Shown here one piece after another: positions 1 through 6,161 of a stretch of DNA of 22,474 nt (the stretch's first letter is position 1; the number at the start of each line of letters is the position of its first letter). Position numbers and translations under genes: made by a program. Source of the stretch: a virus; the IMG/VR virus record IMGVR_UViG_3300025889_001044, positions 1 through 22,474 of that record, one strand, 5' to 3'. Under the pieces are notes generated by a model that saw only the letters and a list, made by a program, of their open reading frames with translations, searched no databases and was not told the DNA's origin.

Positions 1-111
1 GAGCCATCGCTGGATATCGTGAACTATCCGGTGGATCGCCGAGAGGTTCTTGATGTCGTGGTTTATGTGGTCGAGCGCCAGGAGCTGCTCGAGCAGTTGG
101 TCGTTACCCAT
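1..111 (-). CDS. Small protein, 3' end outside window
   Basis: An ATG at 111 opens a frame that stays open for all 37 codons to the window edge, so only the N-terminus is visible (it begins MGNDQLLEQLLALDHINHDI). A GGAGAA ribosome binding site lies just upstream. The visible part is leucine-, isoleucine- and histidine-rich and looks helical, possibly coiled coil. I do not recognise a family. The gene starts just after the terminator at 128-155, so it needs read-through or a promoter I could not find. That it is a real gene is an inference from the ribosome binding site and the open frame. Confidence 0.5.
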   Translation of the reverse strand, partial: MGNDQLLEQLLALDHINHDIKNLSAIHRIVHDIQRWL

Positions 112-127
112 TGGTTCTCCCCCATCG

Positions 128-155
128 AAAAGGCCCGGCCGTTTCCGACCGGGCC
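128..155 (-). terminator. Rho-independent terminator after the SSB-like operon
   Basis: On the minus strand a 10-bp stem (132-141 with 146-155, one G.T wobble) closes a GAAA tetraloop and is followed by TTTT. It lies 8 bp beyond the stop codon of the gene ending at 164, as expected for the end of the two-gene operon 900-164. Confidence 0.85.
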
Positions 156-163
156 GTGTCTGC

Positions 164-418
164 TCACTTCAACTTTGAACTGATTTCCTGCAGTGTCTCG
201 TTCAGATCATTCAGATGATTCGCGATGATCATCAGGATCAGATCAGTTCGTCCACCAGAAGCGTGCTTGTAGAACGCCAAATCGACATTGGCGAATTCTC
301 CCATGCACTCATCTGCAAAAACCGCTCGACCAGCTTGGTATTTGTGTTCTTCTTCTTGCAGAACCCAATCACCAGCTGGGCTTGGCTTCATTTTCCGATC
401 CCATTGTTCTTGAGTCAT
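164..418 (-). CDS. Hypothetical 84-residue phage protein
   Basis: The ATG at 418 overlaps the TGA of the preceding gene (ATGA at 418-415), so the two are probably translationally coupled; GAGGA lies about 12 bases upstream. The frame is open further upstream, but that part is antisense-type sequence overlapping the preceding gene, so the short start is preferred. The product begins MTQEQWDRKMKPSPAGDW, has a charged middle (residues 20-45) and ends in a hydrophobic-heptad helix (residues 58-84) that could be a short coiled coil. I do not recognise a family. Its place behind an ssDNA-binding-like gene suggests a role in replication or recombination, but that is inference only. Confidence 0.72.
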   Translation of the reverse strand: MTQEQWDRKMKPSPAGDWVLQEEEHKYQAGRAVFADECMGEFANVDLAFYKHASGGRTDLILMIIANHLNDLNETLQEISSKLK

Positions 419-900
419 TCGGCGAACGGATCCTCGATGCCATCGGTCTCGTCGACCAAGGGCTTGCGAAGCGGCTTGCGGGCCGGTTGTTTCCAAGGCT
501 TGACGCTCTGGATCGTGTTGACCTCGCGACCCTTGGCGGACATGACGGTATCGACCGTGACCGCCCAGGACGCCGCCTTGAGTTCGTCGAGATCGAGCCC
601 GGCGAATTCCTGCGGGGTGAGTCGCCGTCCGAGCATACCGTCGAGCAGCTTGGTGAGTTTGGCGGCATCGTAACCGTAGGCCGTCTTGGTGAACTGGGTG
701 AAGCGGAACGGCCGTCCGTCCTCGTCGCCGACCTCGACCGTCTCGAACACCCATCGGAAGTTGGGTTCCAGCCGGTCGCGATCCTCGAAGCTGGGCCGCT
801 CGGTCTGTTCGACATCGACCAGGACGCACTTGTACTGGCCGGCATCGGCCACCGGGAACGATCCGCCACTGAAGCTGGCGTGTTTTGCGAAAAAGCTCAT
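415..900 (-). CDS. Probable single-stranded DNA-binding protein (DUF669-like)
   Basis: The 161-residue product has a beta-rich core (residues about 20-70, with GQYKCVLVDVE and FRWVFETVEV), then KLTKLLDGMLG (81-91) and a further strand pair (111-133). This layout resembles the DUF669/phage SSB-like family that sits beside recombinases and primases. A basic linker (137-148) leads to an acidic tail ending DGIEDPFAE, similar to the acidic tip by which SSB proteins recruit partners. The start at 900 is chosen because AAAGGAAA lies 5-12 bases upstream; an in-frame ATG at 921 sits in a hairpin loop. The gene has its own promoter (956-984) and overlaps the next gene by four bases. Assignment rests on pattern and context, not on alignment. 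Confidence 0.68.
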   Translation of the reverse strand: MSFFAKHASFSGGSFPVADAGQYKCVLVDVEQTERPSFEDRDRLEPNFRWVFETVEVGDEDGRPFRFTQFTKTAYGYDAAKLTKLLDGMLGRRLTPQEFAGLDLDELKAASWAVTVDTVMSAKGREVNTIQSVKPWKQPARKPLRKPLVDETDGIEDPFAE

Positions 901-912
901 GTGTTTTCCTTT

Positions 913-950
913 GCCGGACATCCGGCTGCGTTATCGCCGGAAGGTCCGGC
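913..950 (-). promoter_or_regulatory. Tandem leader hairpins of the SSB-like gene
   Basis: Two hairpins with identical GCCGG/CCGGC stems lie in tandem (936-950 and 913-926). The first is at or next to the predicted transcription start; the second lies just before the ribosome binding site, and its loop holds the alternative ATG at 921. Identical stems allow arms to swap partners. A role in mRNA stability or translational control is inference. Confidence 0.5.
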
Positions 951-955
951 AGGGC

Positions 956-984
956 ATGGTACACGGCGATATACCGCCTGTCAA
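956..984 (-). promoter_or_regulatory. Sigma-70-type promoter with internal operator-like palindrome
   Basis: On the minus strand a perfect TTGACA (984-979) is followed after 17 bases by TACCAT (961-956; four of six matches to TATAAT). The spacer contains the near-perfect palindrome GGCGGTATATCGCC (978-965; six of seven base pairs symmetrical). A DNA-binding protein here would block RNA polymerase. The 9-mer GTATATCGC is repeated at the start of the repressor gene (4792-4800). The start of transcription would fall near 949, giving a leader of about 50 bases for the gene starting at 900. Confidence 0.75.
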
Positions 985-1019
985 CCTCCAGCATAAATAA
1001 CCATCGAACCACTTAGGCA

Positions 1020-1165
1020 GGCCGGCTTGGTTCTGCCGCCGCGAAGCGTAGCGGCGGAACCTTGCCGGCCCTAGGATGGAAGGGGGTCTGGGGGAAACCA
1101 AAGGTGGTTCCCAGACTGATTCCCACCTAAAGCCCCCGTAGGGGGCTAAGGGCCGGGAACCACCT
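1020..1165 (-). other. Structured intergenic region with competing hairpins
   Basis: No convincing gene lies between 984 and 1164; instead there are several inverted repeats. (1) AGGTGGTTCCC (1102-1112) pairs with GGGAACCACCT (1155-1165), enclosing the 7-bp hairpin AGCCCCC/GGGGGCT (1131-1147). (2) The 1102-1116 segment can instead pair with 1086-1100 (GTCTGGG/CCCAGAC plus AACCA/TGGTT). (3) AGGTGG (1102-1107) can also pair with CCACCT (1123-1128). (4) A separate long three-part hairpin spans 1020-1070 (GGCCGGC, GGTT and CCGCCGC arms). Structures 1-3 exclude one another. There is no good T-run, so a simple terminator is not obvious; an attenuator, a 3' stability element or a replication origin are possible. 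Confidence 0.6.
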
Positions 1166-2507
1166 AAGCGCCCGCCACGAACCAGATCGGCCACTTGTCC
1201 TTGGTGACCGACTCGATCAACCCGCCGGTCTCGAGTTCGGCCAGAACCGCCTGGCACGTCTCACGCTTGACCTTCGCAAGGGCTTGCACCCGGTTCAAAC
1301 CAATGCCCGGATTTTCGCTCAGGACGGCGAGAATTCGGTCGGATGGGCTAGGAGTACCATCTTTGGCCTTGCGCCCCTGTACGGGCAACGTGGAGGCCGT
1401 ATCGGGCAATTCCGAATGGCAGAGCGAAACGAGGTTGTCGTCGGACGTCTCGATTCCGAATCCGACGTCCTCGACGGCCCCTTCTTCAAGGTGCCGGTGC
1501 TTCGTGACGTGGAACCGGTAAACGCCGTCCCGCTTGTCGATCGACGCGATCAAATCCGCCTGGGCGGCGATCTCGCCCGCGCCTCGCATCGCCTCGTGCT
1601 CGACGGGTCCACCGCCGGCCGCGGACTTGCGGTGGTGGTGGAGGCAGACAACCGCGGCGCCCGCCTCGGACATGGCCTTGAGCCGCTGGTAGAGGGAGGC
1701 CATCTCCACATTGGAGTTCTCGTCGAGGCGGTGCACCCGCACGAAGGTGTCCACTATCACGAGCCGGATGCTCCTGCCCTTGATGTGCTCGACGATCTGA
1801 TCAAGGTCGCCCGGAGAGTCCAGCCGGACGCCAGAGCGCTGGAGAATCGTGAGCCCTTCGGATGGCACGGACATCCGCGAAAGACGGTCGAAAAAGGTCC
1901 CAGGCGACATCTCCTCGTTTATATAAAGGCACGATATACGCTGGGCCTGATGGTTCAGCAGCCACTTGGTTCCGGTGAGGCAAGCGCGCAGCAAATCGAC
2001 CGCCACCCATGTCTTCCCGCCGCCCGGCGGAGCGGTCACGAAATGGATTCCGCCCGAGATGATCAGGTCCTGCACGATCCACTGGGTGTCGCTTGCCGCC
2101 GCCGCGAGCTCCGCCAGACGGTCGAGCCCAATGAACTCCAGCAGGTGTTCGCCGGACTTGCCGACCGAATCCGGACGGTCGTCCGGTATCCCGCCGTCGA
2201 GCCACTCCACCCAGCCGCGGGACATCTTGTCGCGGATCGCAAGCGGTCCGAGCGGCGGGTCGACGAACTTGGCATCCCACCATTCCGCGATCGCGAGGGC
2301 CACCTGATACGGGAAACTCTTCGCCCGCAGGAACCCGAGCAGCTTGACCAGCGCATTGTCGCGCCCGCCGAACGGGCCGCCGCCTTCGGGGTGCCGCTCG
2401 AACAACGCGGCCCACTGGCCTCCCTCGATGCGCGGCGCGTCCGCGCCCGTATGCTCCTTCGCATGGTCGTGCAGGAGGCTGTAGAACTCCTCCTCAGAGA
2501 TTGGCAT
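1164..2507 (-). CDS. RepA-like replicative DNA helicase (AAA_25/RecA fold)
   Basis: This 447-residue product is a RecA-fold ATPase of the hexameric RepA/AAA_25 type, expected to unwind the phage origin and fork. The Walker A motif is APPGGGKTW (159-167), the likely catalytic glutamate lies in INEE (196-199), Walker B is RLVIVDTF (248-255), and a sensor-like VVCLHHHRKS lies at 286-295. The N-terminal 130 residues resemble the helical extension found in primase-helicase proteins. Residues about 388-445 look like a winged helix that may bind origin DNA. The ATG at 2507 has GGAGG six bases away. The gene overlaps the upstream primase by 14 bases, and the pair together match the two halves of a primase-helicase. 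The stop (TAG) falls at the edge of a structured region. Confidence 0.88.
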   Translation of the reverse strand: MPISEEEFYSLLHDHAKEHTGADAPRIEGGQWAALFERHPEGGGPFGGRDNALVKLLGFLRAKSFPYQVALAIAEWWDAKFVDPPLGPLAIRDKMSRGWVEWLDGGIPDDRPDSVGKSGEHLLEFIGLDRLAELAAAASDTQWIVQDLIISGGIHFVTAPPGGGKTWVAVDLLRACLTGTKWLLNHQAQRISCLYINEEMSPGTFFDRLSRMSVPSEGLTILQRSGVRLDSPGDLDQIVEHIKGRSIRLVIVDTFVRVHRLDENSNVEMASLYQRLKAMSEAGAAVVCLHHHRKSAAGGGPVEHEAMRGAGEIAAQADLIASIDKRDGVYRFHVTKHRHLEEGAVEDVGFGIETSDDNLVSLCHSELPDTASTLPVQGRKAKDGTPSPSDRILAVLSENPGIGLNRVQALAKVKRETCQAVLAELETGGLIESVTKDKWPIWFVAGA

Positions 2508-3405
2508 CCGATTCCTCCATTGACAATCGCGCCGATTGGATCTCGGCTTTGCTGATTCCTTCCGCCGCGGCGAAGTCCAGGATCGACTCCTTCGAATCCC
2601 CGCGGGCCATCATACGCTGGAGGATCCGGATCACCCACGAGTACCGATCCTCGAGCGCCGACTGGTCGGGCCACGGCTCGGACGCCTCGCGGAACCGGCC
2701 GGCGTGGCTGAGAAGCGGATCCATTCGGTGGATCCTGCGGTACGTCGCCTCTTCCTCCTGCGTCCAACCCGGAGGCGGCGCCACGCTCGACGGCCTGCCT
2801 TGCCGGATCACCGCCGGCCGCGGCTTCGGGTCGGACTCGACGATGCGGACCCGCTTCGGGTTCGCCCGGTCCTTGAAGTTGAGCGTTCCCGCGAGGCGAA
2901 GGATGCGGGTCAGGTCGGAGACGTTGTCGGTACCCGGGAGGATCCGATCCTGCCATTTCCGGATGGCCGTCTTGACCTTCCGGCGCTGGTCCTTGGTGGT
3001 CGCGGAAAAGATCGTCGGGGCGGTGATGTATCCATGCCATCCGTTGCCGGACTCGACCACCAGATCGCAGGATGCAAGCGCGTCGAGGGATGATCCCGGT
3101 ATCTTCCGGTCGGCATCGATCCAGAGGACGCCGACCTGGGACACGAACTCCTCGCCGACCTTGCCGGATGCAATGTGCGAAACGTCCCGCGGGAGGACGC
3201 CCAGGTAGATGTCCCGCCCTTGGGACATCCACTGCTCTATCTGGGCGTGTACGATATCAATTCCGCCGAACAATGCGGCGAGCTCGATGCTCGATCGGTC
3301 CGGTCTCATGCCTTCGCGCAGGGCCCGTAGTTCGACGTACCCAGCCTCGTACCGGTCGAAAAGGAAGTGCAGATGCCTCTCGGCATCGCCTCTCATGTAA
3401 TCCAT
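2494..3405 (-). CDS. Archaeo-eukaryotic-type primase (PrimPol-like)
   Basis: The 303-residue product shows the three hallmark motifs of AEP primases: a metal-binding DxD in VLWIDADRK (D97 and D99), the nucleotide-binding SGNGWHGY (119-126), and the RILRLAGTLNFKD block (167-179). It should make primers, and perhaps extend them, at the phage origin. The rest (about 215-303) is helical and charged and may contact the helicase. It is encoded immediately before the RepA-like helicase with a 14-base overlap and follows the nuclease gene by 20 bases. The ribosome binding site before the ATG at 3405 is weak (TTAGGA about 11 bases away); a second in-frame ATG at 3396 is no better. Domain order is clear; details of the C-terminal part are uncertain. 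Confidence 0.85.
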   Translation of the reverse strand: MDYMRGDAERHLHFLFDRYEAGYVELRALREGMRPDRSSIELAALFGGIDIVHAQIEQWMSQGRDIYLGVLPRDVSHIASGKVGEEFVSQVGVLWIDADRKIPGSSLDALASCDLVVESGNGWHGYITAPTIFSATTKDQRRKVKTAIRKWQDRILPGTDNVSDLTRILRLAGTLNFKDRANPKRVRIVESDPKPRPAVIRQGRPSSVAPPPGWTQEEEATYRRIHRMDPLLSHAGRFREASEPWPDQSALEDRYSWVIRILQRMMARGDSKESILDFAAAEGISKAEIQSARLSMEESDANL

Positions 3406-3425
3406 TGTGCAGTTGTCCTAACGGG

Positions 3426-3794
3426 TTATTTCGGCCGCTCGTCCTCGGGGATGCCGATATGCTCGGCGATGGCCCATGCGGCCGTGGGCCAATCATACGC
3501 TATTTCGAACCGATATCCAAACGGCTCCAGACGGTCGCGCCATTTCGCCTGGTCGGGCGTGAGCCGGTTCTTGCCGGCCTTCATCTCAACCCAGAGGCCC
3601 GGCGCCGGCAGCGGAACGTAGATATCCCAGATACCGGCGCGAACGCCCAGTGCCTTGAACTTCGCCGCGGTGCGCGGGTCCCGGTACCCGCCGTTTGGCG
3701 TGTGGTAGACCAGCTCGAGCATCGGGTACCGCGGCGCCATGGTCCGCACCCAGTGCATCAAGGCGATCTGCGCCATGTCCTCATGATGCCTCAT
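3426..3794 (-). CDS. VRR-NUC domain nuclease
   Basis: This 122-residue protein is a stand-alone VRR-NUC nuclease of the PD-(D/E)XK fold, a family in phages proposed to act on branched DNA or as Holliday-junction resolvases. The active-site pattern is visible: D57 in GIWDIYV, then E70 and K72 in WVEMKAGK, followed by LTPDQAKW (78-85). HTPNGG (31-36) is the usual N-terminal signature. An excellent AAGGAG lies seven bases before the ATG at 3794. The gene overlaps the sigma-factor gene by 14 bases and precedes the primase by 20 bases, so it belongs to the replication operon. The exact substrate cannot be told from sequence. Confidence 0.88.
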   Translation of the reverse strand: MRHHEDMAQIALMHWVRTMAPRYPMLELVYHTPNGGYRDPRTAAKFKALGVRAGIWDIYVPLPAPGLWVEMKAGKNRLTPDQAKWRDRLEPFGYRFEIAYDWPTAAWAIAEHIGIPEDERPK

Positions 3795-4590
3795 CGGATA
3801 GCTCCTTCCTGAGCCGCTCCATCGCCCGAATCAGCGCGTCGTGCACCGCCTGGCGGGATATCCCGCGGCGGGCCGATATCTCCTCGAGCGTGAGCGGCTC
3901 CGAACCGTCGAACCCGAACCGCGCCAGGATATAGTCCCGGTGGTTTGGCCGCAGGCGATCGATGGCCGCCCGGATCGATGCGGATTCCTCACCCGATATC
4001 ATCGCCGCCAGCGTGTCCATCTGGTCGGCCTCGAGGTACTCGATCGGCGAGATGCCACCGGGCTGGTAGGTGTCGTCCAAGCTGAAGAACTCGGATTCGA
4101 TGATCCGGCGGGAGTCCGCGATGTTCTCGGGCTGGAGCCCGAGCAACTCGGCGATATGCTCGTTGGTCGCCTCCGGTTGCGCCTTGAGGATCTTGACGAT
4201 TCGGAAGGCCCGGTACGCGGCGTACTCGGGGAGCCGTATCCCCCAGTTGTTCGCCACGCAGTATCGCCGGACCCGGTTGAGGATATGGTAGGTGGCGAAG
4301 GTCGAGAACTTGACCTGCCGACCTGGATCGAACCGATCGGCCGCGGCCGCGATGCCGAGCTCCGCTTCGAGCGCGGCGTCCTCGATCATCTGGGGCCGAG
4401 CATAGGCACGGACGATGGCAAGGCCGAGACCGCGATGCGCCTCGAGGAGCGCGTCGATCGCCACCTGGCGCTCGATCCCTTGCTGGTACGCGAGAACGAG
4501 CAGGGTATCCTCGGCGCTGGTGATGCCTTGGTAATGTCTGGCTCGGAGCCGAGCCGCCACTCCGCGGACGCGGGCTCCGGTCGGCTTCAC
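3781..4590 (-). CDS. Sigma-70-family RNA polymerase sigma factor
   Basis: The 269-residue product contains sigma regions 2, 3 and 4. Region 2.3/2.4 is seen in DRFDPGRQVKFSTFATYHI (85-103) and the following NRVRRY, then IRLPEY (118-123) marks the region 2/3 border. Region 3 spans about 125-175. Region 4 with its helix-turn-helix lies at 205-262 (LTLEEISARRGISRQAV, 233-249). It should direct host RNA polymerase to chosen promoters, plausibly the late ones. The start is a GTG at 4590 that overlaps the repressor stop as GTGA, with AAGGAG 13 bases upstream. The open frame runs on to 5193, but that extension is antisense to the ERF gene and is rejected. No region 1.1 is present, and region 2.1 is weakly conserved. 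Confidence 0.87.
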   Translation of the reverse strand: MKPTGARVRGVAARLRARHYQGITSAEDTLLVLAYQQGIERQVAIDALLEAHRGLGLAIVRAYARPQMIEDAALEAELGIAAAADRFDPGRQVKFSTFATYHILNRVRRYCVANNWGIRLPEYAAYRAFRIVKILKAQPEATNEHIAELLGLQPENIADSRRIIESEFFSLDDTYQPGGISPIEYLEADQMDTLAAMISGEESASIRAAIDRLRPNHRDYILARFGFDGSEPLTLEEISARRGISRQAVHDALIRAMERLRKELSDEAS

Positions 4591-4802
4591 CGCTTCGCCA
4601 GATGCTCCTTGTGCCGGCGATAGAGGATCGACGCGAGATCCTCCGGCGTCGTCCCCATCGCCTCCGCCAAGCGCATCAGGTTGGCGGGACTGGGGATACG
4701 CTTGCCGGCCAGCCATGTCGATACGTTCGACTGGTGCGACCCCATCCGCCTGGCGATCTCCTCTTGCGTGATGCCTCGAATCATGCGGCGAGTATATCGC
4801 AT
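4587..4802 (-). CDS. XRE-family helix-turn-helix regulator
   Basis: This 71-residue protein is a lambda-repressor-like DNA-binding domain. The helix-turn-helix covers about residues 11-32 (ITQEEIARRMGSHQSNVSTW) and is followed by LAGKRIPSPANLMRLAEAMG, typical of XRE proteins. It lacks a separate dimerisation or peptidase domain, so it resembles a Cro-type or minimal repressor. The ATG at 4802 is used here because GGCAAGG lies upstream; an ATG at 4784 has no ribosome binding site. The gene is translationally coupled to the sigma factor and divergent from the ERF operon. It probably binds the palindrome at 4824-4844 and perhaps the related sites at 4788-4800 and 965-978. Confidence 0.85.
   Translation of the reverse strand: MRYTRRMIRGITQEEIARRMGSHQSNVSTWLAGKRIPSPANLMRLAEAMGTTPEDLASILYRRHKEHLAKR
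4788..4800. promoter_or_regulatory. Operator-like motif at the repressor gene start
   Basis: GCGAGTATATCGC is an imperfect palindrome inside the first codons of the repressor gene. It shares the 9-mer GTATATCGC with the palindrome in the promoter at 956-984, found there on the opposite strand. A second-site operator for autoregulation is an inference. Confidence 0.4.
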
Positions 4803-4815
4803 GGTACGATGGACC

Positions 4816-4845
4816 TTGCCAGTTTATATCGGCATCCGATATAAC
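4816..4845 (+). promoter_or_regulatory. Promoter of the recombination operon with 21-bp operator palindrome
   Basis: TTGCCA (4816-4821) and TATAAC (4840-4845) are separated by 18 bases. A perfect palindrome with 9-bp arms, TTATATCGG/CCGATATAA and a CAT centre, covers 4824-4844, so it fills the spacer and the -10 box. This is the standard place for a repressor operator, and the XRE gene starts 22 bases to the left. The same palindrome offers a -10-like TATAAA on the minus strand (4828-4823) for the repressor gene, but no matching -35 is seen. Confidence 0.7.
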
Positions 4846-4861
4846 GTCGGCGGAGGTGGAG

Positions 4862-5344
4862 ATGCAGACATCGGAAGAGATCGACCAGATCGCCACGGCG
4901 CTGGTCCAGATCCAGCGGGATATGCCGGCGGTCGGCAAGGATGGCCGAAACCCGGCGTTCAAAAGCCGGTACATGACGCTCGACGGGATTCTCGGCACCG
5001 CGGTGCCGGTCCTGGCGAAGCACGGCGTCGCGGTCGTGCAAGGCTCGGCGATCGCATCGCTCGACGATGCGTTCCGCCCAATGGCGGTGACCGTGAGCAC
5101 CCGCCTGATCCATCGATCGGGACAATGGATCGCCATCGACGCGATCATCCCGATCACCAAGGCCGACGCCCATGGCATGGGCTCGGCGATCACCTACGGG
5201 CGGCGATACGGCATCGCCTCGATCCTCGGCATCATGGCCGACGAGGACGACGACGCCAACGCCGCGACCAACGTGCAGCGACCAACCGGGCAGGTCGCAC
5301 CGCAACGCACCATGCGCCCGATCGGAGGACAATATGACCGTTGA
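4862..5344 (+). CDS. erf: ERF-family single-strand annealing protein
   Basis: The 160-residue product has the signatures of the ERF recombinases: FKSRYMTLDGI (33-43), PVLAKHGVAVVQ (49-60), GSAITYGRRYGIASILGI (107-124) and the acidic DEDDDANAA (127-135). ERF proteins form rings on ssDNA and anneal complementary strands, giving RecA-independent phage recombination. The ATG at 4862 has GGAGG five bases upstream; a GTG at 4856 lies within that site and is less likely. It is the first gene of the only plus-strand operon and overlaps the next gene by 11 bases. The C-terminal 25 residues are low-complexity and variable, as is usual. Confidence 0.92.
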   Translation: MQTSEEIDQIATALVQIQRDMPAVGKDGRNPAFKSRYMTLDGILGTAVPVLAKHGVAVVQGSAIASLDDAFRPMAVTVSTRLIHRSGQWIAIDAIIPITKADAHGMGSAITYGRRYGIASILGIMADEDDDANAATNVQRPTGQVAPQRTMRPIGGQYDR

Positions 5345-5909
5345 GATTGGTGGAGAACTCTGGGACGACGAGACCGGAGAATATATGGGGCCGGTCTCCA
5401 ATTGGATCGACGGGCCGGTTGACTCGCTCGACGTGGCGATGCAGGTGATGCGCCGACACCTCGAATTGGAGTCGGCCCACGCGGCGAAGATGGCCGAACT
5501 CGAGGCCGTCTCCGAGAACGTCCGCAAACTGGTCCGCGAATCCGCGTCGCGCCTGGACTGGTTCAAGCGGCGATATCAGGAGGAGATCGCCGGCTTCGCG
5601 CTCACCCAGCTTCCGCGGGACCGGGAAGGCAACCTGAAGTCCAAGACGTGGCGGACGCCCTACGGCACCGTATCCTTCCGCACCTCGTCGCCGAAGATCG
5701 AGGTCCAGGACGAGGAGGAAGCGCTGAAATGGGCCGAGCGCCATTGTCCCGCGGCGGTGAAGGTCAAGCGCTCGATCCTCGTCTCGAATATCCCGGCCGA
5801 CGTCAAGGCCGCCATGATCGAGAAGCCCGACGATGCCGAGTTCATCGGCTTTGGCGTCGTGCACGGCGAGGAATCGGTTCGCATCAAGGGACTGGAGAGC
5901 AACGCATGA
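5334..5909 (+). CDS. Gp157/Gam-like protein (possible host nuclease inhibitor)
   Basis: The 191-residue product begins with an acidic leader (1-30), then a long helix or coiled coil (about 34-90), then a beta segment TWRTPYGTVSFRTSSPKIEV (105-124) followed by an alpha/beta end. Helix plus a strand carrying an RxxxPxxxV-like motif is the pattern of the phage Gp157 and Gam-like families, found beside ERF, RecT or Red recombinases; Gam proteins shield DNA ends from RecBCD-type nucleases. The start at 5334 has GGAGG six bases upstream and overlaps the ERF gene by 11 bases. Choice between Gp157 and Gam cannot be settled by eye, so the functional call is tentative. Confidence 0.72.
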   Translation: MTVEIGGELWDDETGEYMGPVSNWIDGPVDSLDVAMQVMRRHLELESAHAAKMAELEAVSENVRKLVRESASRLDWFKRRYQEEIAGFALTQLPRDREGNLKSKTWRTPYGTVSFRTSSPKIEVQDEEEALKWAERHCPAAVKVKRSILVSNIPADVKAAMIEKPDDAEFIGFGVVHGEESVRIKGLESNA

Positions 5910-6157
5910 AGAAGCAGGAAACCACCCATTCGCGCCTGGAGGCGGTCGTCGCGAACCTATACGACGCCGCCACCATGCTCAAGATGGTCCGCATGAGCGG
6001 CGATCCCGCGGTCAACGCGGAGACATTCGCCGACATCGAGCTCGGCATCGATACGCTGAACCAGCTCGTGGTGAAGGCGATGGCCTTGGACGGCATCCGG
6101 CCGAAACCACGCCGGCCGCGATGGTACGACGGCATCCTCGCCGTGATCCAGAGCTGA
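5906..6157 (+). CDS. Small helical protein of the recombination operon
   Basis: This 83-residue protein starts at an ATG overlapping the stop of the Gp157/Gam-like gene (ATGA, 5906-5909), with GGAG eight bases upstream. Residues 8-30 and 38-62 look like amphipathic helices, followed by a basic proline-rich stretch (GIRPKPRRPRWYDGI, 63-77) that could touch nucleic acid. I recognise no family. Being the last gene before the terminator at 6162, it is co-expressed with the annealing protein, and a recombination accessory role is inferred from that only. Confidence 0.75.
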   Translation: MKKQETTHSRLEAVVANLYDAATMLKMVRMSGDPAVNAETFADIELGIDTLNQLVVKAMALDGIRPKPRRPRWYDGILAVIQS

Positions 6158-6161
6158 CGAC

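Noticed and set aside
164-1012. A 282-codon minus-strand frame across both small genes
   Set aside because: Only the last 84 codons look like protein. The rest is arginine-rich shadow of the SSB-like gene and would run through its promoter; the ATG at 418 with ATGA coupling explains the real gene.
931-1257. A small gene in the intergenic region upstream of the SSB-like gene
   Set aside because: The minus-strand frames here have no ribosome binding site, are of biased composition, and overlap hairpins and a good promoter.
1284-2555. A 423-codon plus-strand frame opposite the helicase gene
   Set aside because: The minus strand has clear Walker motifs; the plus-strand frame is rich in Arg, Gly, His and Val as expected for the complement of GC-rich coding DNA, with no ribosome binding site.
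2063-3232. A 389-codon minus-strand frame overlapping primase and helicase
   Set aside because: It is the out-of-phase shadow of two genes with strong catalytic motifs; its product is Arg/Ser/Pro-rich and unlike a protein.
4591-5193. N-terminal extension of the sigma-factor frame
   Set aside because: It is antisense to the ERF gene, crosses the repressor gene and promoter region, and has no sigma-like motif. The GTG at 4590 has AAGGAG and fits the family length.
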